From: Acidobacteriota bacterium
Lineage (GTDB): Bacteria > Acidobacteriota > Vicinamibacteria > Marinacidobacterales > SMYC01
Direction: 5' to 3'
DNA: 53,802 nucleotides
Assembly (NCBI GenBank): GCA_004356105.1
Contig: SMYC01000082.1
Location: 1 to 53,802, forward strand
The notes below the pieces were generated by a model, which was not told the DNA's origin, did no database searches, and saw only the letters and a program-made list of their open reading frames with translations. This document shows, one piece after another, positions 44,340-52,861 of the stretch (position 1 is the first letter of the stretch; every line of letters starts with the position of its first letter). A program made the translations under genes and the position numbers.

Positions 44340-45731
44340 ATGGAAACGAGAACGCGGGCGATTTTGAAGGCGGTAGGGTTGCTCCTGGGGGTGCTCCTTA
44401 TGGCGATTCCCATTGCCGCGGATACGCTGGATCGCGACGAATCATGGAGCGAGCTCGCTTCCGACGGGAAGTCGCTCGTTTTCGGTCGCTTCGTGGGGAA
44501 GTTCGACAGTATCGAATTTCGATCGCGGCGCATCCGGCTTCGGGAAGTGTCCACCGGCAAGAACGTGACCCTCGAGATCGACGACGCGCTCGGCTATATT
44601 GCCGAGACCATCAAACCCGGTCTCTACAACCTGCTCGGTTTCGAAGCCGTTTACTACCCGCGAGTTCGGCCCGCGAAGCCCGGGAAGTATCGTCCTCTAC
44701 GACAGCGCTTTGGGCTCAGTCCAAAGAGCGGGGACGCGCAAGCCGCCTTCATCCAGATTCCCGAGGATCGTCCCGTCTATATCGGGACGATCCAAGCATC
44801 CAACGAGCTGGACGGCATCGTCTATCGCGGGCATCAATTGCGTGTGCTCGATGAATATGAGGAAGCCTTCGCGCGGCTCGAGAGCTTCTTCCCCGCTTTG
44901 ACCGCGAGCCTCGACCGCGAGGGTATCGTTCCCGCCCGCCATTTCATGCTCAAACCGACCCGGCAGCGCGAGCCGCTCGAGCGGGTGGTGGGCCTCGATG
45001 ATCCCATCCGCCAGGCGCGTGACTACATTGCCGACGGCAAGTACCGGCAAGCGATCAGCTGGCTCGAGACCTTCATGCCCGCATCGGATGGCGAGCGATC
45101 CGAGGCGAAGCTTCTCATCGGCGAAGCGTTGCTCGGCAACGGTGAATATCCGGAGGCGATTGAAGAGCTTGGTGAAGTGCTTCTCATCGACCCGGAGGCG
45201 ACCCGTGCCCTGCGTCTTCTCGCGCGCGCCCACGCGCTCGACGGACACCTCGAAGATGCTCGGGATCTGTACACGGCCCTCACGGTGGCCATTCCGGACG
45301 ATGCCGAAGCGCACTTGCATCTGGGATATCTCCACGCGCTGAAGGAGAATGCAGTGGGGGCCGAAGAAGAGTTCCATGCGGCTTTCCAGACCGATTTCGA
45401 TTACTTGCTGAACGACGTAGTGCCGTTCTTCGTCGCAATGAAGGCAACGATGGCCGACGACGTCGGCAGCTACTTGCCGCCCCGCGTAGTCCGCTACCGG
45501 ACCCCGCCGCCGAAAGCGATGGATTCGAGGCGCCAGTCCAAATCCGGCGGATTTGCCGTCCTCATCGACCATCGAGGAAAGGTGATCGCTGCCCAAATCG
45601 GAGCGCAATCTTCGGGAACGATGCCGCTGATGATGCTCTCGCTCGTCCGGGCCATCTTCGAGCCCGCGAGCTTGAACGGGATCCCGATCCCCGCCATCGT
45701 GTCACTAGGCTCGCCAATGCGGGCACAGTAG
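44340..45731 (+). CDS. Exported TPR protein with TonB-like C-terminal domain
   Basis: A 463-residue protein. After a signal peptide (about 1-27), residues 28-160 form a beta-rich domain (SLVFGRFVGKFDSIEF, GLYNLLGFEAVYY, VYIGTIQAS) that I cannot assign. About four TPR units follow (residues 220-355), then a domain (about 385-463) with the TonB C-terminal pattern GGFAVLIDHRGKVIAAQIG ... FEPASLNGIPIPA. TonB-like ends usually bind outer-membrane receptors or peptidoglycan-linked partners. ATG 44340 is chosen over TTG 44313 because the signal peptide follows. Confidence 0.75.
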   Translation: METRTRAILKAVGLLLGVLLMAIPIAADTLDRDESWSELASDGKSLVFGRFVGKFDSIEFRSRRIRLREVSTGKNVTLEIDDALGYIAETIKPGLYNLLGFEAVYYPRVRPAKPGKYRPLRQRFGLSPKSGDAQAAFIQIPEDRPVYIGTIQASNELDGIVYRGHQLRVLDEYEEAFARLESFFPALTASLDREGIVPARHFMLKPTRQREPLERVVGLDDPIRQARDYIADGKYRQAISWLETFMPASDGERSEAKLLIGEALLGNGEYPEAIEELGEVLLIDPEATRALRLLARAHALDGHLEDARDLYTALTVAIPDDAEAHLHLGYLHALKENAVGAEEEFHAAFQTDFDYLLNDVVPFFVAMKATMADDVGSYLPPRVVRYRTPPPKAMDSRRQSKSGGFAVLIDHRGKVIAAQIGAQSSGTMPLMMLSLVRAIFEPASLNGIPIPAIVSLGSPMRAQ

Positions 45732-45733
45732 AT

Positions 45734-45836
45734 CAGCATTCAGTCGTCAGCATTCAGGGTCGTCATAGGTGCCACTTTGCTACATTTCAAGCGGAGCGTT
45801 TCCGCAAGGCGTGATCTCCTGAATGCCTGAATGCTG
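45734..45836. repeat. Inverted CAGCATTCAG element
   Basis: CAGCATTCAG (45734-45743) and CAGCATTCAGG (45748-45758) face CCTGAATG and CCTGAATGCTG (45818-45825, 45826-45836). The inner 11-base arms are exact reverse complements, and the outer units repeat them, with a small hairpin GCGGA/TCCGC in the middle. It looks like a palindromic spacer element. Confidence 0.65.
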
Positions 45837-45842
45837 TAGCAC

Positions 45843-45872
45843 TTGACATGGATCGGGCGCGTTCGTTACTAT
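45843..45872 (+). promoter_or_regulatory. Probable sigma-70 promoter for the MinD-like gene
   Basis: Consensus TTGACA (45843-45848), 18 bases, then TACTAT (45867-45872, 4 of 6 matches). It lies directly after the inverted CAGCATTCAG element and about 120 bases before the start codon. No gene occupies 45873-45993. Confidence 0.5.
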
Positions 45873-45993
45873 CTACTTACTAACGACTTATTCGGGTTTA
45901 TCGACCCCTTGATTATTTCTCAGCTTTCTTATTTTCTTTGGTAGCCCTGCCGGTATCCTTCGACCGTTTAACTCAATAAAAGGGGGACGTACC

Positions 45994-47088
45994 GTGGACC
46001 CGGATCCGAAAGAGCCTCTGTCGGCTTCAGACCCAACCGGTTCGTGGGGCTTGCACCGAGAACTCAAAGCCGCTAGTGCCGTTGCGACATTTGCCGAAAG
46101 CCCTCCCGCGCAAGGCGTGCGCCCAGTCGTTGAGGCGACAACGCGCAAGAAGGCGCAGCCCGCCAAAGGTCGCATCATTGCGGTTGGTGGCGGCAAAGGC
46201 GGCGTTGGAAAGAGCTTCGTTACGAGCAGCCTCGGGATCTCAATTGCGCGGCACGGCAAGAAAGTGGTCGTGATCGATGCCGACCTCGGCGGGGCTAATC
46301 TCCATACTTGCTTCGGCTTGTCCGCGCCGTCGCTCACGCTGAGCGATTTCATCAGTCGGCGCGTCGAGTCGATTGACGACGTGATTCTCGAGACCGGCGT
46401 CAAGAACCTCAGACTCATCAGTGGCGCACACGACCATCTCGCAGCGTCGAATCTGAAATATACTCAGAAACTCCGACTCTTGTCCCATATCGCTACGGTG
46501 GATGCTGATTTCATCTTGCTCGACATCGGCGCCGGAATCTCGTTCAACATCGTTGATTTCTTTCTCATTGCGGAGCAAGGCCTCCTTGTCGTCATCCCGG
46601 AGCCGAGCTCGATCGAGAACGCATACCGCTTCCTCAAAATGAGTTTCTACCGCCATCTGTGGCGCGCTTTGAAGTCGAGCCCTTCGCGTAAGGTCGTCGA
46701 GGAAGCGATGGACCAGAAGAATAGTGACGGCATCCGCACGCCCATCGATCTTCTCGACGCCGTGGAGCGTCGCGACAGTGCCACGGGACGCTATCTCAAG
46801 GAGCGAGCCCTCTCGTTTCGGCCGCGGCTCTTGATCAATCAGGTCCGCTACCCCGAGGACGAGCGGCTCGGCGCTTCGATGGCCAGCGTCTGCCGTCGCC
46901 ATCTCGGAATCGATATCGAGGCCATCGGCACCGTGTGCTTCGACGAGAGCGTTTGGAAGGCGAACCGTAAACGTAGACCTTTCATGCTCGACTCTCCTGA
47001 ATCCGCGGCCGGAAGCTCGCTCGATCTCGTGGCGCAGGCTTTGATGTTCGGCTCGCGCACTTCGGCGCGCTTGGAGAGACAAAATTGA
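45994..47088 (+). CDS. MinD/FleN-like P-loop ATPase
   Basis: A 364-residue ParA/MinD superfamily protein with the deviant Walker A GGKGGVGKS (66-74), IDADLGGANLHTCFG and LLDIGAGIS. The first 58 residues are a low-complexity extension. It is longest-related to FleN/FlhG-type ATPases, which set flagellum or envelope-machine number and place, but no flagellar gene is here. An insertion around residues 215-285 (KNSDGIRTPIDLLDAVERRD) is unusual for MinD. GTG 45994 has AGGGGG 7 bases upstream. It overlaps the next gene by one base. Confidence 0.85.
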   Translation: MDPDPKEPLSASDPTGSWGLHRELKAASAVATFAESPPAQGVRPVVEATTRKKAQPAKGRIIAVGGGKGGVGKSFVTSSLGISIARHGKKVVVIDADLGGANLHTCFGLSAPSLTLSDFISRRVESIDDVILETGVKNLRLISGAHDHLAASNLKYTQKLRLLSHIATVDADFILLDIGAGISFNIVDFFLIAEQGLLVVIPEPSSIENAYRFLKMSFYRHLWRALKSSPSRKVVEEAMDQKNSDGIRTPIDLLDAVERRDSATGRYLKERALSFRPRLLINQVRYPEDERLGASMASVCRRHLGIDIEAIGTVCFDESVWKANRKRRPFMLDSPESAAGSSLDLVAQALMFGSRTSARLERQN

Positions 47089-47762
47089 TGTTACGACGGT
47101 TGAGCGAGCAGGACCATTATCAGGTGCTCGAGGTTTCGTACGACGCGAGCTCCGATGAGATCCAGTCGGCCTTCGAGACGGCCCGCGATATCTACTCTCA
47201 CGAGGCGCTCGTTTCCAGCTCGATATTGTCGGACCGCGAGCGTCGCCGCACGTTCCACCGGATCTCGGAGGCCTATCAGACACTCATTGCCGAAGAAAGC
47301 CGCCGTCTCTACGATAAGCGGCTGGGGGTCTCGGGTGTGCGCGCGACCCGAACGTTGTTGTCCACGACCGCACTCAACGTCGAGCCCCCGACTCCGCCTG
47401 ACGATGTCGCTCCGCCCGAGCAGGACGCGGCCGACCATGTGGAGGCGTCCGAGCAGGCGCCGGTCTCGGTCTCGGAGCGCCTCACACGCGAGAGCCCGCT
47501 ACAACTCCAGCCGACCGAGGAAGCGACGGGCGCGTTTCTCCGCGCGGCGCGTCAGGCGATGGGACTCGAGTTGGCAACTATCTCCAAAGAAACGAAAATC
47601 GGCCGTTCCATGCTCGAATATATCGAGACCGAGAGACTCGACCGCCTCCCGGCCGCGGTCTATTTGCGCAATTTCACTAGGCAATTTGCTCATTGTCTCG
47701 GGCTCGACGAAGAGCAGGTCTCGACGACTTATTTGGCGCGCATCCGCCGCCTTCAAGGGTAG
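47088..47762 (+). CDS. J-domain-like plus RodZ-type HTH fusion protein
   Basis: A 224-residue two-domain protein. Residues 9-79 look like a DnaJ J-domain (DHYQVLEVSYDASSDEIQSAF, RRLYDKRLG) but the HPD motif needed to stimulate Hsp70 is missing; SHE stands near its place. Residues 148-207 match the RodZ HTH_25 domain (LPAAVYLRNFTRQFAHCLGLD). There is no membrane helix, unlike RodZ. It follows the MinD-like gene with TGATG overlap, so the two probably act in one complex, perhaps in cell polarity or shape; this is inference. Confidence 0.85.
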   Translation: MLRRLSEQDHYQVLEVSYDASSDEIQSAFETARDIYSHEALVSSSILSDRERRRTFHRISEAYQTLIAEESRRLYDKRLGVSGVRATRTLLSTTALNVEPPTPPDDVAPPEQDAADHVEASEQAPVSVSERLTRESPLQLQPTEEATGAFLRAARQAMGLELATISKETKIGRSMLEYIETERLDRLPAAVYLRNFTRQFAHCLGLDEEQVSTTYLARIRRLQG

Positions 47763-47778
47763 CCCTCCTTCGCCCTTC

Positions 47779-47794
47779 GGCGGGCAAGCCCGCC
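47779..47794. terminator. GGCGGG/CCCGCC palindrome after the J/HTH gene
   Basis: A 6-bp perfect GC stem, GGCGGG (47779-47784) with CCCGCC (47789-47794), loop CAAG, 17 bases after the stop. No T-tract, so it may be a repeat palindrome rather than a terminator. TTAGCTGT occurs twice further on in the same spacer (47845 and 47866 regions). Confidence 0.4.
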
Positions 47795-47908
47795 CACAGC
47801 CCACGCCTTTCGGGTTTGGCGAGCCGAGCTCACAGCTTTTGTTCTTAGCTGTGATGGGGTTTCTTGTTAGCTGTTATAGTTGTTGGCTTTGGATGGGAGG
47901 GTCCTGTT

Positions 47909-48601
47909 TTGCCGACGCTTTCGGTGGTCATTCCTTGTTACAACGAGGCGCTTACGATTGAGACGATCGTGGAGGCGGTCTCGAAGAGCGAGATCGAGGA
48001 TGTTGAGATTATCGTGGTGGATGACTACTCGACGGACGGGACGCGCGACAAGTTGCGTGAGCTTCAGGAGAAACTTTCGATCGAAGTTGTGCTGCACGAG
48101 CGCAACATGGGCAAAGGCGCTGCGTTGCGCACCGGATTCGCGCGCGCTACGGGGGATATCGTCATCGTTCAGGATGCCGACCTCGAATATGATCCCCGCG
48201 ATTATCCGAAGCTGGTTGCGCCTATCCTGGAAGGGAAGGCGGATGTTGTTTTCGGGTCGCGCTTCGCCGGCGGTGAGATCCATCGGGTGCTCTACTTCTG
48301 GCACTACGCGGCAAACAAATTTCTGACCCTCACGTCCAACATGTTCACGAATTTGAACCTCACGGATATGGAAACTTGCTACAAGGCTTTTCGGCGCGAG
48401 GTCATCCAATCCATCGAGATCTGTGAGAACCGCTTCGGCTTCGAGCCCGAGATCACCGCCAAGGTAGCGCGTATGGGTTGCCGCATCTACGAGGTCGGCA
48501 TTTCCTATTCGGGACGCACCTATGCCGAGGGCAAAAAGATTGGTTGGCGCGACGGCGTCCGTGCTTTGTGGTGCATCTTTCGCTACAACGTTTTTGGTTG
48601 A
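47909..48601 (+). CDS. Family 2 glycosyltransferase (DPM1-like)
   Basis: A 230-residue GT-A enzyme: [14 protein letters not shown] at the start, UDP/GDP-binding DDYSTDGT (38-45), metal motif QDADLEYDP (88-96) and the later DMETCYKAF region. It resembles polyprenol-phosphate mannose/glucose synthases that use a nucleotide sugar and a lipid phosphate acceptor; it lacks the extra membrane helices of some members. TTG 47909 is chosen because GGGAGG lies 8 bases upstream and the fold begins at once. Its 3' end overlaps the opposing gene by 19 bases. Confidence 0.9.
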   Translation: MPTLSVVIPCYNEALTIETIVEAVSKSEIEDVEIIVVDDYSTDGTRDKLRELQEKLSIEVVLHERNMGKGAALRTGFARATGDIVIVQDADLEYDPRDYPKLVAPILEGKADVVFGSRFAGGEIHRVLYFWHYAANKFLTLTSNMFTNLNLTDMETCYKAFRREVIQSIEICENRFGFEPEITAKVARMGCRIYEVGISYSGRTYAEGKKIGWRDGVRALWCIFRYNVFG

Positions 48602-49500
48602 AGCGTTTTTGTGATGGCTCGGATGGTCTCGGGCGTCGTTCGGCAACAGCCCCCAATGAGACGCGCGCCGAGCTCCTGCCACTCTCGTACGGAAGCGACG
48701 ATGGACGTTGCCCCCTGCGCTTTACGCCACACATGGCGCGTGCCATCCCAGGTTTCACCCCCATTGGGATAGGCCAAAAGTGGCTTGTCGCTCACGCCTC
48801 GAGCCGAACGTAAAAGGCCTGACACAAATTGGGGCGGGGTGCAGTTGACGCCGACCGCGACCACCCTTGGAGATTCGCCCATGAGTCGAACGCACTCCGC
48901 GAAGGACTCTCCATGGCAGAGCTCGGTGTCGCTCCGGCAACTGAAGCTGACCCAAGCCGGCACGTCACCGTCCTCCTCGAGTAGAGCGAGGATGGCTTCC
49001 GCTTCCACCGCGACCGGGATGGTCTCGAAGGCGAGCAGATCGGGGCCGGCGCTCACGAGCACTTCGAGACGCCGGCGGTGAAACGCAACGAGCTCGTCCT
49101 TGGTCAACCCGTAATCGCCTCGATATTCCGAGCCGTCATGAAGGATAGCGCCGTAGCAGCCGATCGACGCGGCCACGATCCCCGAGCCGTGCTCGTCACG
49201 GGCCCTCTGGGCGAGCTCCACCGAAAGCCGCAACAAGCGTTCCGATTCTGCGTCATCGATCCCACGGTCCTGAAACCCCTCGAAGCTCGCTTGGTAGCTC
49301 GCGCTCGTGGCCACGTCCGCACCGGCCTTGAAATAATCGCGGTGGACGGCCTGGATCAACTCGGGAGCCTCGATGAGAAGCTTCGCTGACCACAGAGGGT
49401 CGTCGAGATTCGCCCCGCGCCGCTCGAGCTCCGTCGCGAGGGCTCCATCTAGAACGACGTGCCCTTTGGCGCTGAGGATGGACGCGAGCGGATTGTGCAT
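48583..49500 (-). CDS. mmuM: Homocysteine S-methyltransferase
   Basis: A 305-residue zinc-dependent methyltransferase. The zinc ligands Cys220 (GVNC) and Cys285/Cys286 (GGCC) are present, with [14 protein letters not shown] at the N-terminus. It lacks the folate and cobalamin domains of MetH, so it fits the MmuM/BHMT type that makes methionine from homocysteine with S-methylmethionine or a betaine-type donor. The true methyl donor cannot be told. Confidence 0.9.
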   Translation of the reverse strand: MHNPLASILSAKGHVVLDGALATELERRGANLDDPLWSAKLLIEAPELIQAVHRDYFKAGADVATSASYQASFEGFQDRGIDDAESERLLRLSVELAQRARDEHGSGIVAASIGCYGAILHDGSEYRGDYGLTKDELVAFHRRRLEVLVSAGPDLLAFETIPVAVEAEAILALLEEDGDVPAWVSFSCRSDTELCHGESFAECVRLMGESPRVVAVGVNCTPPQFVSGLLRSARGVSDKPLLAYPNGGETWDGTRHVWRKAQGATSIVASVREWQELGARLIGGCCRTTPETIRAITKTLQPKTL

Positions 49501-49529
49501 GACGCCTGATTTTACCTCTGGATCCGTTG

Positions 49530-49565
49530 TTAGCTACCCGCTATCAGCTATCCGCTGTCAGTACC
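49530..49565. repeat. GCTATCAGCTATCC-type degenerate repeat
   Basis: Four consecutive variants of the unit in TTAGCTACCCGCTATCAGC and TATCCGCTGTCAGTACC, between mmuM and the sugar kinase. Similar to the elements at 5951 and 12426. Confidence 0.6.
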
Positions 49566-49635
49566 TGAACCCGATGACGGTGTCCTCCAATTCGGGCTCG
49601 CTCAACTAGTCTTACCTTGGCCCCATCGTTGTTTA

Positions 49636-49703
49636 TCTCTGCGTGTCTCTGCGAACTCTGCGTCTCTGCGGTGATTTCTTGGTTGCGGCTCCACTGCGCT
49701 GTG
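49636..49703 (+). repeat. CTCTGCG repeat plus composite element upstream of the sugar kinase
   Basis: CTCTGCG occurs four times (49637, 49647, 49656, 49664). It runs into GCGGTGATTTCTTGGTTGCGG...GCGCTGTG (49668-49703), the same composite element as 37937-37968. It lies 30 bases before the kinase start. I see no promoter in the 234-base spacer 49501-49734. Confidence 0.7.
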
Positions 49704-49734
49704 ACAACCGACTACTGATCCATGATAATGCGCC

Positions 49735-51216
49735 ATGTTTTGTCTCGGCTACGACCTTGGGAGCTCTTCCGTCAAGGTCTGTCTTCTCGACGGCGCCTCC
49801 GGGCGCGGCGTCGCCCATGCCAGCTATCCCGACCGCGAGATGACGATCGAGGCCCCGAAGCCCGGTTGGGCCGAGCAGGCGCCGGAAACGTGGTGGGAAT
49901 GCGCGAAGCGTGCGACCGAGCGGCTACTGGAGGGCGTCGACATAGCCGCGCCCGATATCAAAGCCATCGGCATATCCTATCAGATGCATGGGCTCGTTCT
50001 CCTCGACCGAGACGGCCGCGTCATCCGGCCCGCCATCATCTGGTGCGATAGCAGGGCGGTTGACGTGGGCGTCCGTGCATTCGAAGCACTCGGGGAGAGC
50101 CGCTGCCTCGAAGCTCTTCTGAACGCGCCCGGAAACTTCACGGCGTCGAAGCTCGCCTGGGTGCGGGAGAACGAACCGGCCCATTTCGAGCGCGCCCATA
50201 CGATGATGCTTCCCGGCGACTATTTTGCGTGGCGGCTCACGGGCCGCGCCGCTACGACGGTCTCGGGTCTTTCGGAGGGCATCCTATGGGATTTCTCGAA
50301 GCACGAAACGGCCGGCTTTCTTCTCGAGCACTTCGCCATTCCGGCGTCGCTCGTCCCTGAAGTCGTCCCGACCTTCGGCGAGCAAGGCCGACTCACGGAA
50401 GCGGCCGCCAAGGAGCTCGGGCTAAAGGCGGGAACGCCGGTGACATACCGTGCGGGCGACCAGCCGAACAATGCGCTCTCCCTGGGCGTGCTCGAGCCGG
50501 GTGAAATTGCGGCGACCGCCGGAACTTCGGGTGTCATCTATGGAATCAGTGATACCGTACGCGCCGATCGCCGGTCGCGTGTGAATAGCTTTGCTCACGT
50601 GAATCACACAACGGAAGCTACACGGCTCGGGATCTTGCTCTGCATCAACGGAACGGGGAGCGCTTATCGTTGGCTTCGCGAAAGGCTCGAAACGGACTAT
50701 GACAAGATGAACGAACAGGCGTCCGAAGTCCCGATTGGCTGCGACGGCTTTCGGTTTTTTCCCTTCGGCAATGGTGTCGAGCGCATGCTCGAGAACCGAG
50801 ACTTGGGTGCGTCTCTGACCCACCTCGATTTCAATATTCACGGCGACGCCCACCTTGCGCGCGGCGTCCAGGAGGGTGTCGCCTTCGCGTTTCAGTACGG
50901 GATGGATGTCCTTAGGGAGCTCGGCATGCGTCCTGCGGTCATCCGTGCGGGGCTTCAAAACATGTTCTCGAGCCCTGTATTCAGGGAGATTCTGACCTCG
51001 ACGACTGGCGTGAGCCTCGAGCTCTATTGCACCGACGGCGCCGAAGGCGCCGCGCGAGGCGCGGCGTTCGGAATCGGGCACTACGCGTCTTTGTCGGAAG
51101 CGTTGACCGGGCTTCGGCGAGACGCGGTTTTTGAACCTAACCTCGAGCGAGCTGCGCGATATCGCGAAGCCTATCGTGCGTGGGTGGACGAGCTCACAGA
51201 GAGGATGTCGTCGTGA
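49735..51216 (+). CDS. xylB: FGGY carbohydrate kinase (xylulokinase-like)
   Basis: A 493-residue sugar kinase with the two-lobe FGGY fold: GYDLGSSSVKVCLLDG at the N-terminus, the sugar-site motif SYQMHGLVLLD, WCDSRA, the catalytic Asp in AGDQPNNA, and the C-terminal ATP motif TDGAEGAARGAA. Closest in pattern to D-xylulokinase (XylB). No isomerase is adjacent, so the substrate is not certain. It overlaps the symporter as GTGA. Confidence 0.88.
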   Translation: MFCLGYDLGSSSVKVCLLDGASGRGVAHASYPDREMTIEAPKPGWAEQAPETWWECAKRATERLLEGVDIAAPDIKAIGISYQMHGLVLLDRDGRVIRPAIIWCDSRAVDVGVRAFEALGESRCLEALLNAPGNFTASKLAWVRENEPAHFERAHTMMLPGDYFAWRLTGRAATTVSGLSEGILWDFSKHETAGFLLEHFAIPASLVPEVVPTFGEQGRLTEAAAKELGLKAGTPVTYRAGDQPNNALSLGVLEPGEIAATAGTSGVIYGISDTVRADRRSRVNSFAHVNHTTEATRLGILLCINGTGSAYRWLRERLETDYDKMNEQASEVPIGCDGFRFFPFGNGVERMLENRDLGASLTHLDFNIHGDAHLARGVQEGVAFAFQYGMDVLRELGMRPAVIRAGLQNMFSSPVFREILTSTTGVSLELYCTDGAEGAARGAAFGIGHYASLSEALTGLRRDAVFEPNLERAARYREAYRAWVDELTERMSS

Positions 51217-52826
51217 GCCAACTCGTTCTTCTGGACTGGGTCATCGTCGCGTTCTACTTCGCGGTGGTTTTCGGTATCGCGTTTTGGGTCATCCGCCGGA
51301 AGCAAGATTCGACCGCGGACTATTTTCTCGCCGGAAAAAACGTCGGTTGGTTCGTCGTCGGAGCGTCGCTCTTCGCCTCGAATATCGGTTCCGAGCACCT
51401 CGTCGGGCTCGCCGGGGCGGGCGCGGAAAGCGGCGTCGTCTTCGGCCATCTCGAGTTTCAAGCATCGATCATCTTGCTGCTGCTCGGATGGGTTTTCGTC
51501 CCGTTCTACGCGCGAAGCGGCGTCTTCACGATGCCGGAATTTCTCGAGCGGCGCTACTCGCCGGCAGCCCGGTGGTATCTGTCGATCATCTCAATCGTCG
51601 GCTATGTGCTGACCAAGATCTGCGTGACGATCTACGCAGGCGGCGTCGTCTTCGAGGTGCTGATGGGGATCGACTTCTGGACGGGCGCCATCGCCATCGT
51701 CGTCTTGACCGGGATCTATACAATCATCGGCGGCCTCCGAGCCGTTATCTATACCGAGGTCATGCAGACAGGAGTCTTGATTGCGGGTGCGATCGCCGTC
51801 ACCGCCATTGGGCTCGCGAAGATTGGCGGGTGGAGCGCGCTCTACGACGTTGTCGGAAGCGAGTATTTCAACGCTTGGAAGCCTGTCTCGCACCCGAACT
51901 ATCCATGGACGGGAATGGTCTTCGGCGCGCCAATCATCGCGATTTGGTACTGGTGTACGGATCAGTACATCGTTCAGAGGACCCTCGCCGCAAGAAACGA
52001 AGGCGAGGCCCGGCGCGGAACGATCTTCGCAGGCTTCTTGAAACAACTTCCGCTTTTCATCTTCATCCTTCCCGGCATGATTGCCCACGCATTGTCCAAG
52101 ACGGGTGAGCTCACCCTTGACGAGCCCGACCAGGCCCTCCCGGTGCTCGTGATGAATTTGCTACCGGCGGGCTTGAGAGGCCTCGTTGCCGCGAGCCTTC
52201 TCGCCGCGCTCATGAGCTCACTTTCCGCCGTGTTCAACTCTTGCTCGACCCTCATCACGATGGACTTCTACAAAAGAATCCATCCAGGGGCCTCCGACCG
52301 GCAGCTCATCCACATCGGCCGGCTGGCCACGTTCGTCCTAGTCGTCCTCGGCCTGGCCTGGATCCCGCTGATGCGTCACATATCGGGAACGCTCTATCTC
52401 TACCTCCAAAGCGTCCAGTCCTACATCGCACCGCCCATCGCGGCCGTTTTCCTATTGGGGGTCTTTTCGAAGCGGGTTACGGCGACCGCGGCCATCACCG
52501 GAATGGTGGGCGGATTCCTCGTCGGCATGTTGCGTCTCATTGCCGAGATCAACAAGGGCTCGCTCGACGGCGCTCTTCTGTACTTCGCGTCGATCAATTT
52601 CCTTCACTTCGCTGCGCTCTTGTTCGTATTTTGCGTCGTGTTGATGGTCATCGTGTCTCGCTTCAGCGAGCCGCCGTCCGAAGAGAAACTGCGCGGGCTG
52701 ACTTACGCAACGACGGGCGCAGCGGAAGCGGCGCGGTCGCGGGCGACGTGGTCGAAGCTGGACGTGACGTTGTCTATTGTGTTGGTTGCGATGGTGGCGG
52801 CCGTGATGCTGTACTTCCGCGGCTAG
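51213..52826 (+). CDS. Sodium/solute symporter (SGLT family)
   Basis: A 537-residue membrane protein with about 13-14 helices. The SSS family marks are DYFLAGKNVGWF, ASNIGSEHLVGLAGAG, GGLRAVIYTEVMQ and the later SSLSAVFNSCSTLITMDFYK. SGLT-type members carry sugars with sodium; overlap with a sugar kinase suggests uptake then phosphorylation of one sugar. The start GTG 51213 has GAGAGG 8 bases upstream. Confidence 0.92.
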   Translation: MSQLVLLDWVIVAFYFAVVFGIAFWVIRRKQDSTADYFLAGKNVGWFVVGASLFASNIGSEHLVGLAGAGAESGVVFGHLEFQASIILLLLGWVFVPFYARSGVFTMPEFLERRYSPAARWYLSIISIVGYVLTKICVTIYAGGVVFEVLMGIDFWTGAIAIVVLTGIYTIIGGLRAVIYTEVMQTGVLIAGAIAVTAIGLAKIGGWSALYDVVGSEYFNAWKPVSHPNYPWTGMVFGAPIIAIWYWCTDQYIVQRTLAARNEGEARRGTIFAGFLKQLPLFIFILPGMIAHALSKTGELTLDEPDQALPVLVMNLLPAGLRGLVAASLLAALMSSLSAVFNSCSTLITMDFYKRIHPGASDRQLIHIGRLATFVLVVLGLAWIPLMRHISGTLYLYLQSVQSYIAPPIAAVFLLGVFSKRVTATAAITGMVGGFLVGMLRLIAEINKGSLDGALLYFASINFLHFAALLFVFCVVLMVIVSRFSEPPSEEKLRGLTYATTGAAEAARSRATWSKLDVTLSIVLVAMVAAVMLYFRG

Positions 52827-52832
52827 CTCTTC

Positions 52833-52858
52833 GCTGACTAAGGGACTAAGGGACTAGA
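52833..52858 (+). repeat. ACTAAGGG tandem repeat before the last gene
   Basis: Two exact copies of ACTAAGGG and a third variant ACTAGAGA follow a related CTGACT, ending 4 bases before an ATG. A text-like spacer repeat next to a start codon. Confidence 0.6.
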
Positions 52859-52861
52859 GAA

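Noticed and set aside
45888-46418. 176-codon minus-strand frame opposite the MinD-like gene
   Set aside because: Shadow frame; the plus strand has a P-loop ATPase with a good ribosome site.
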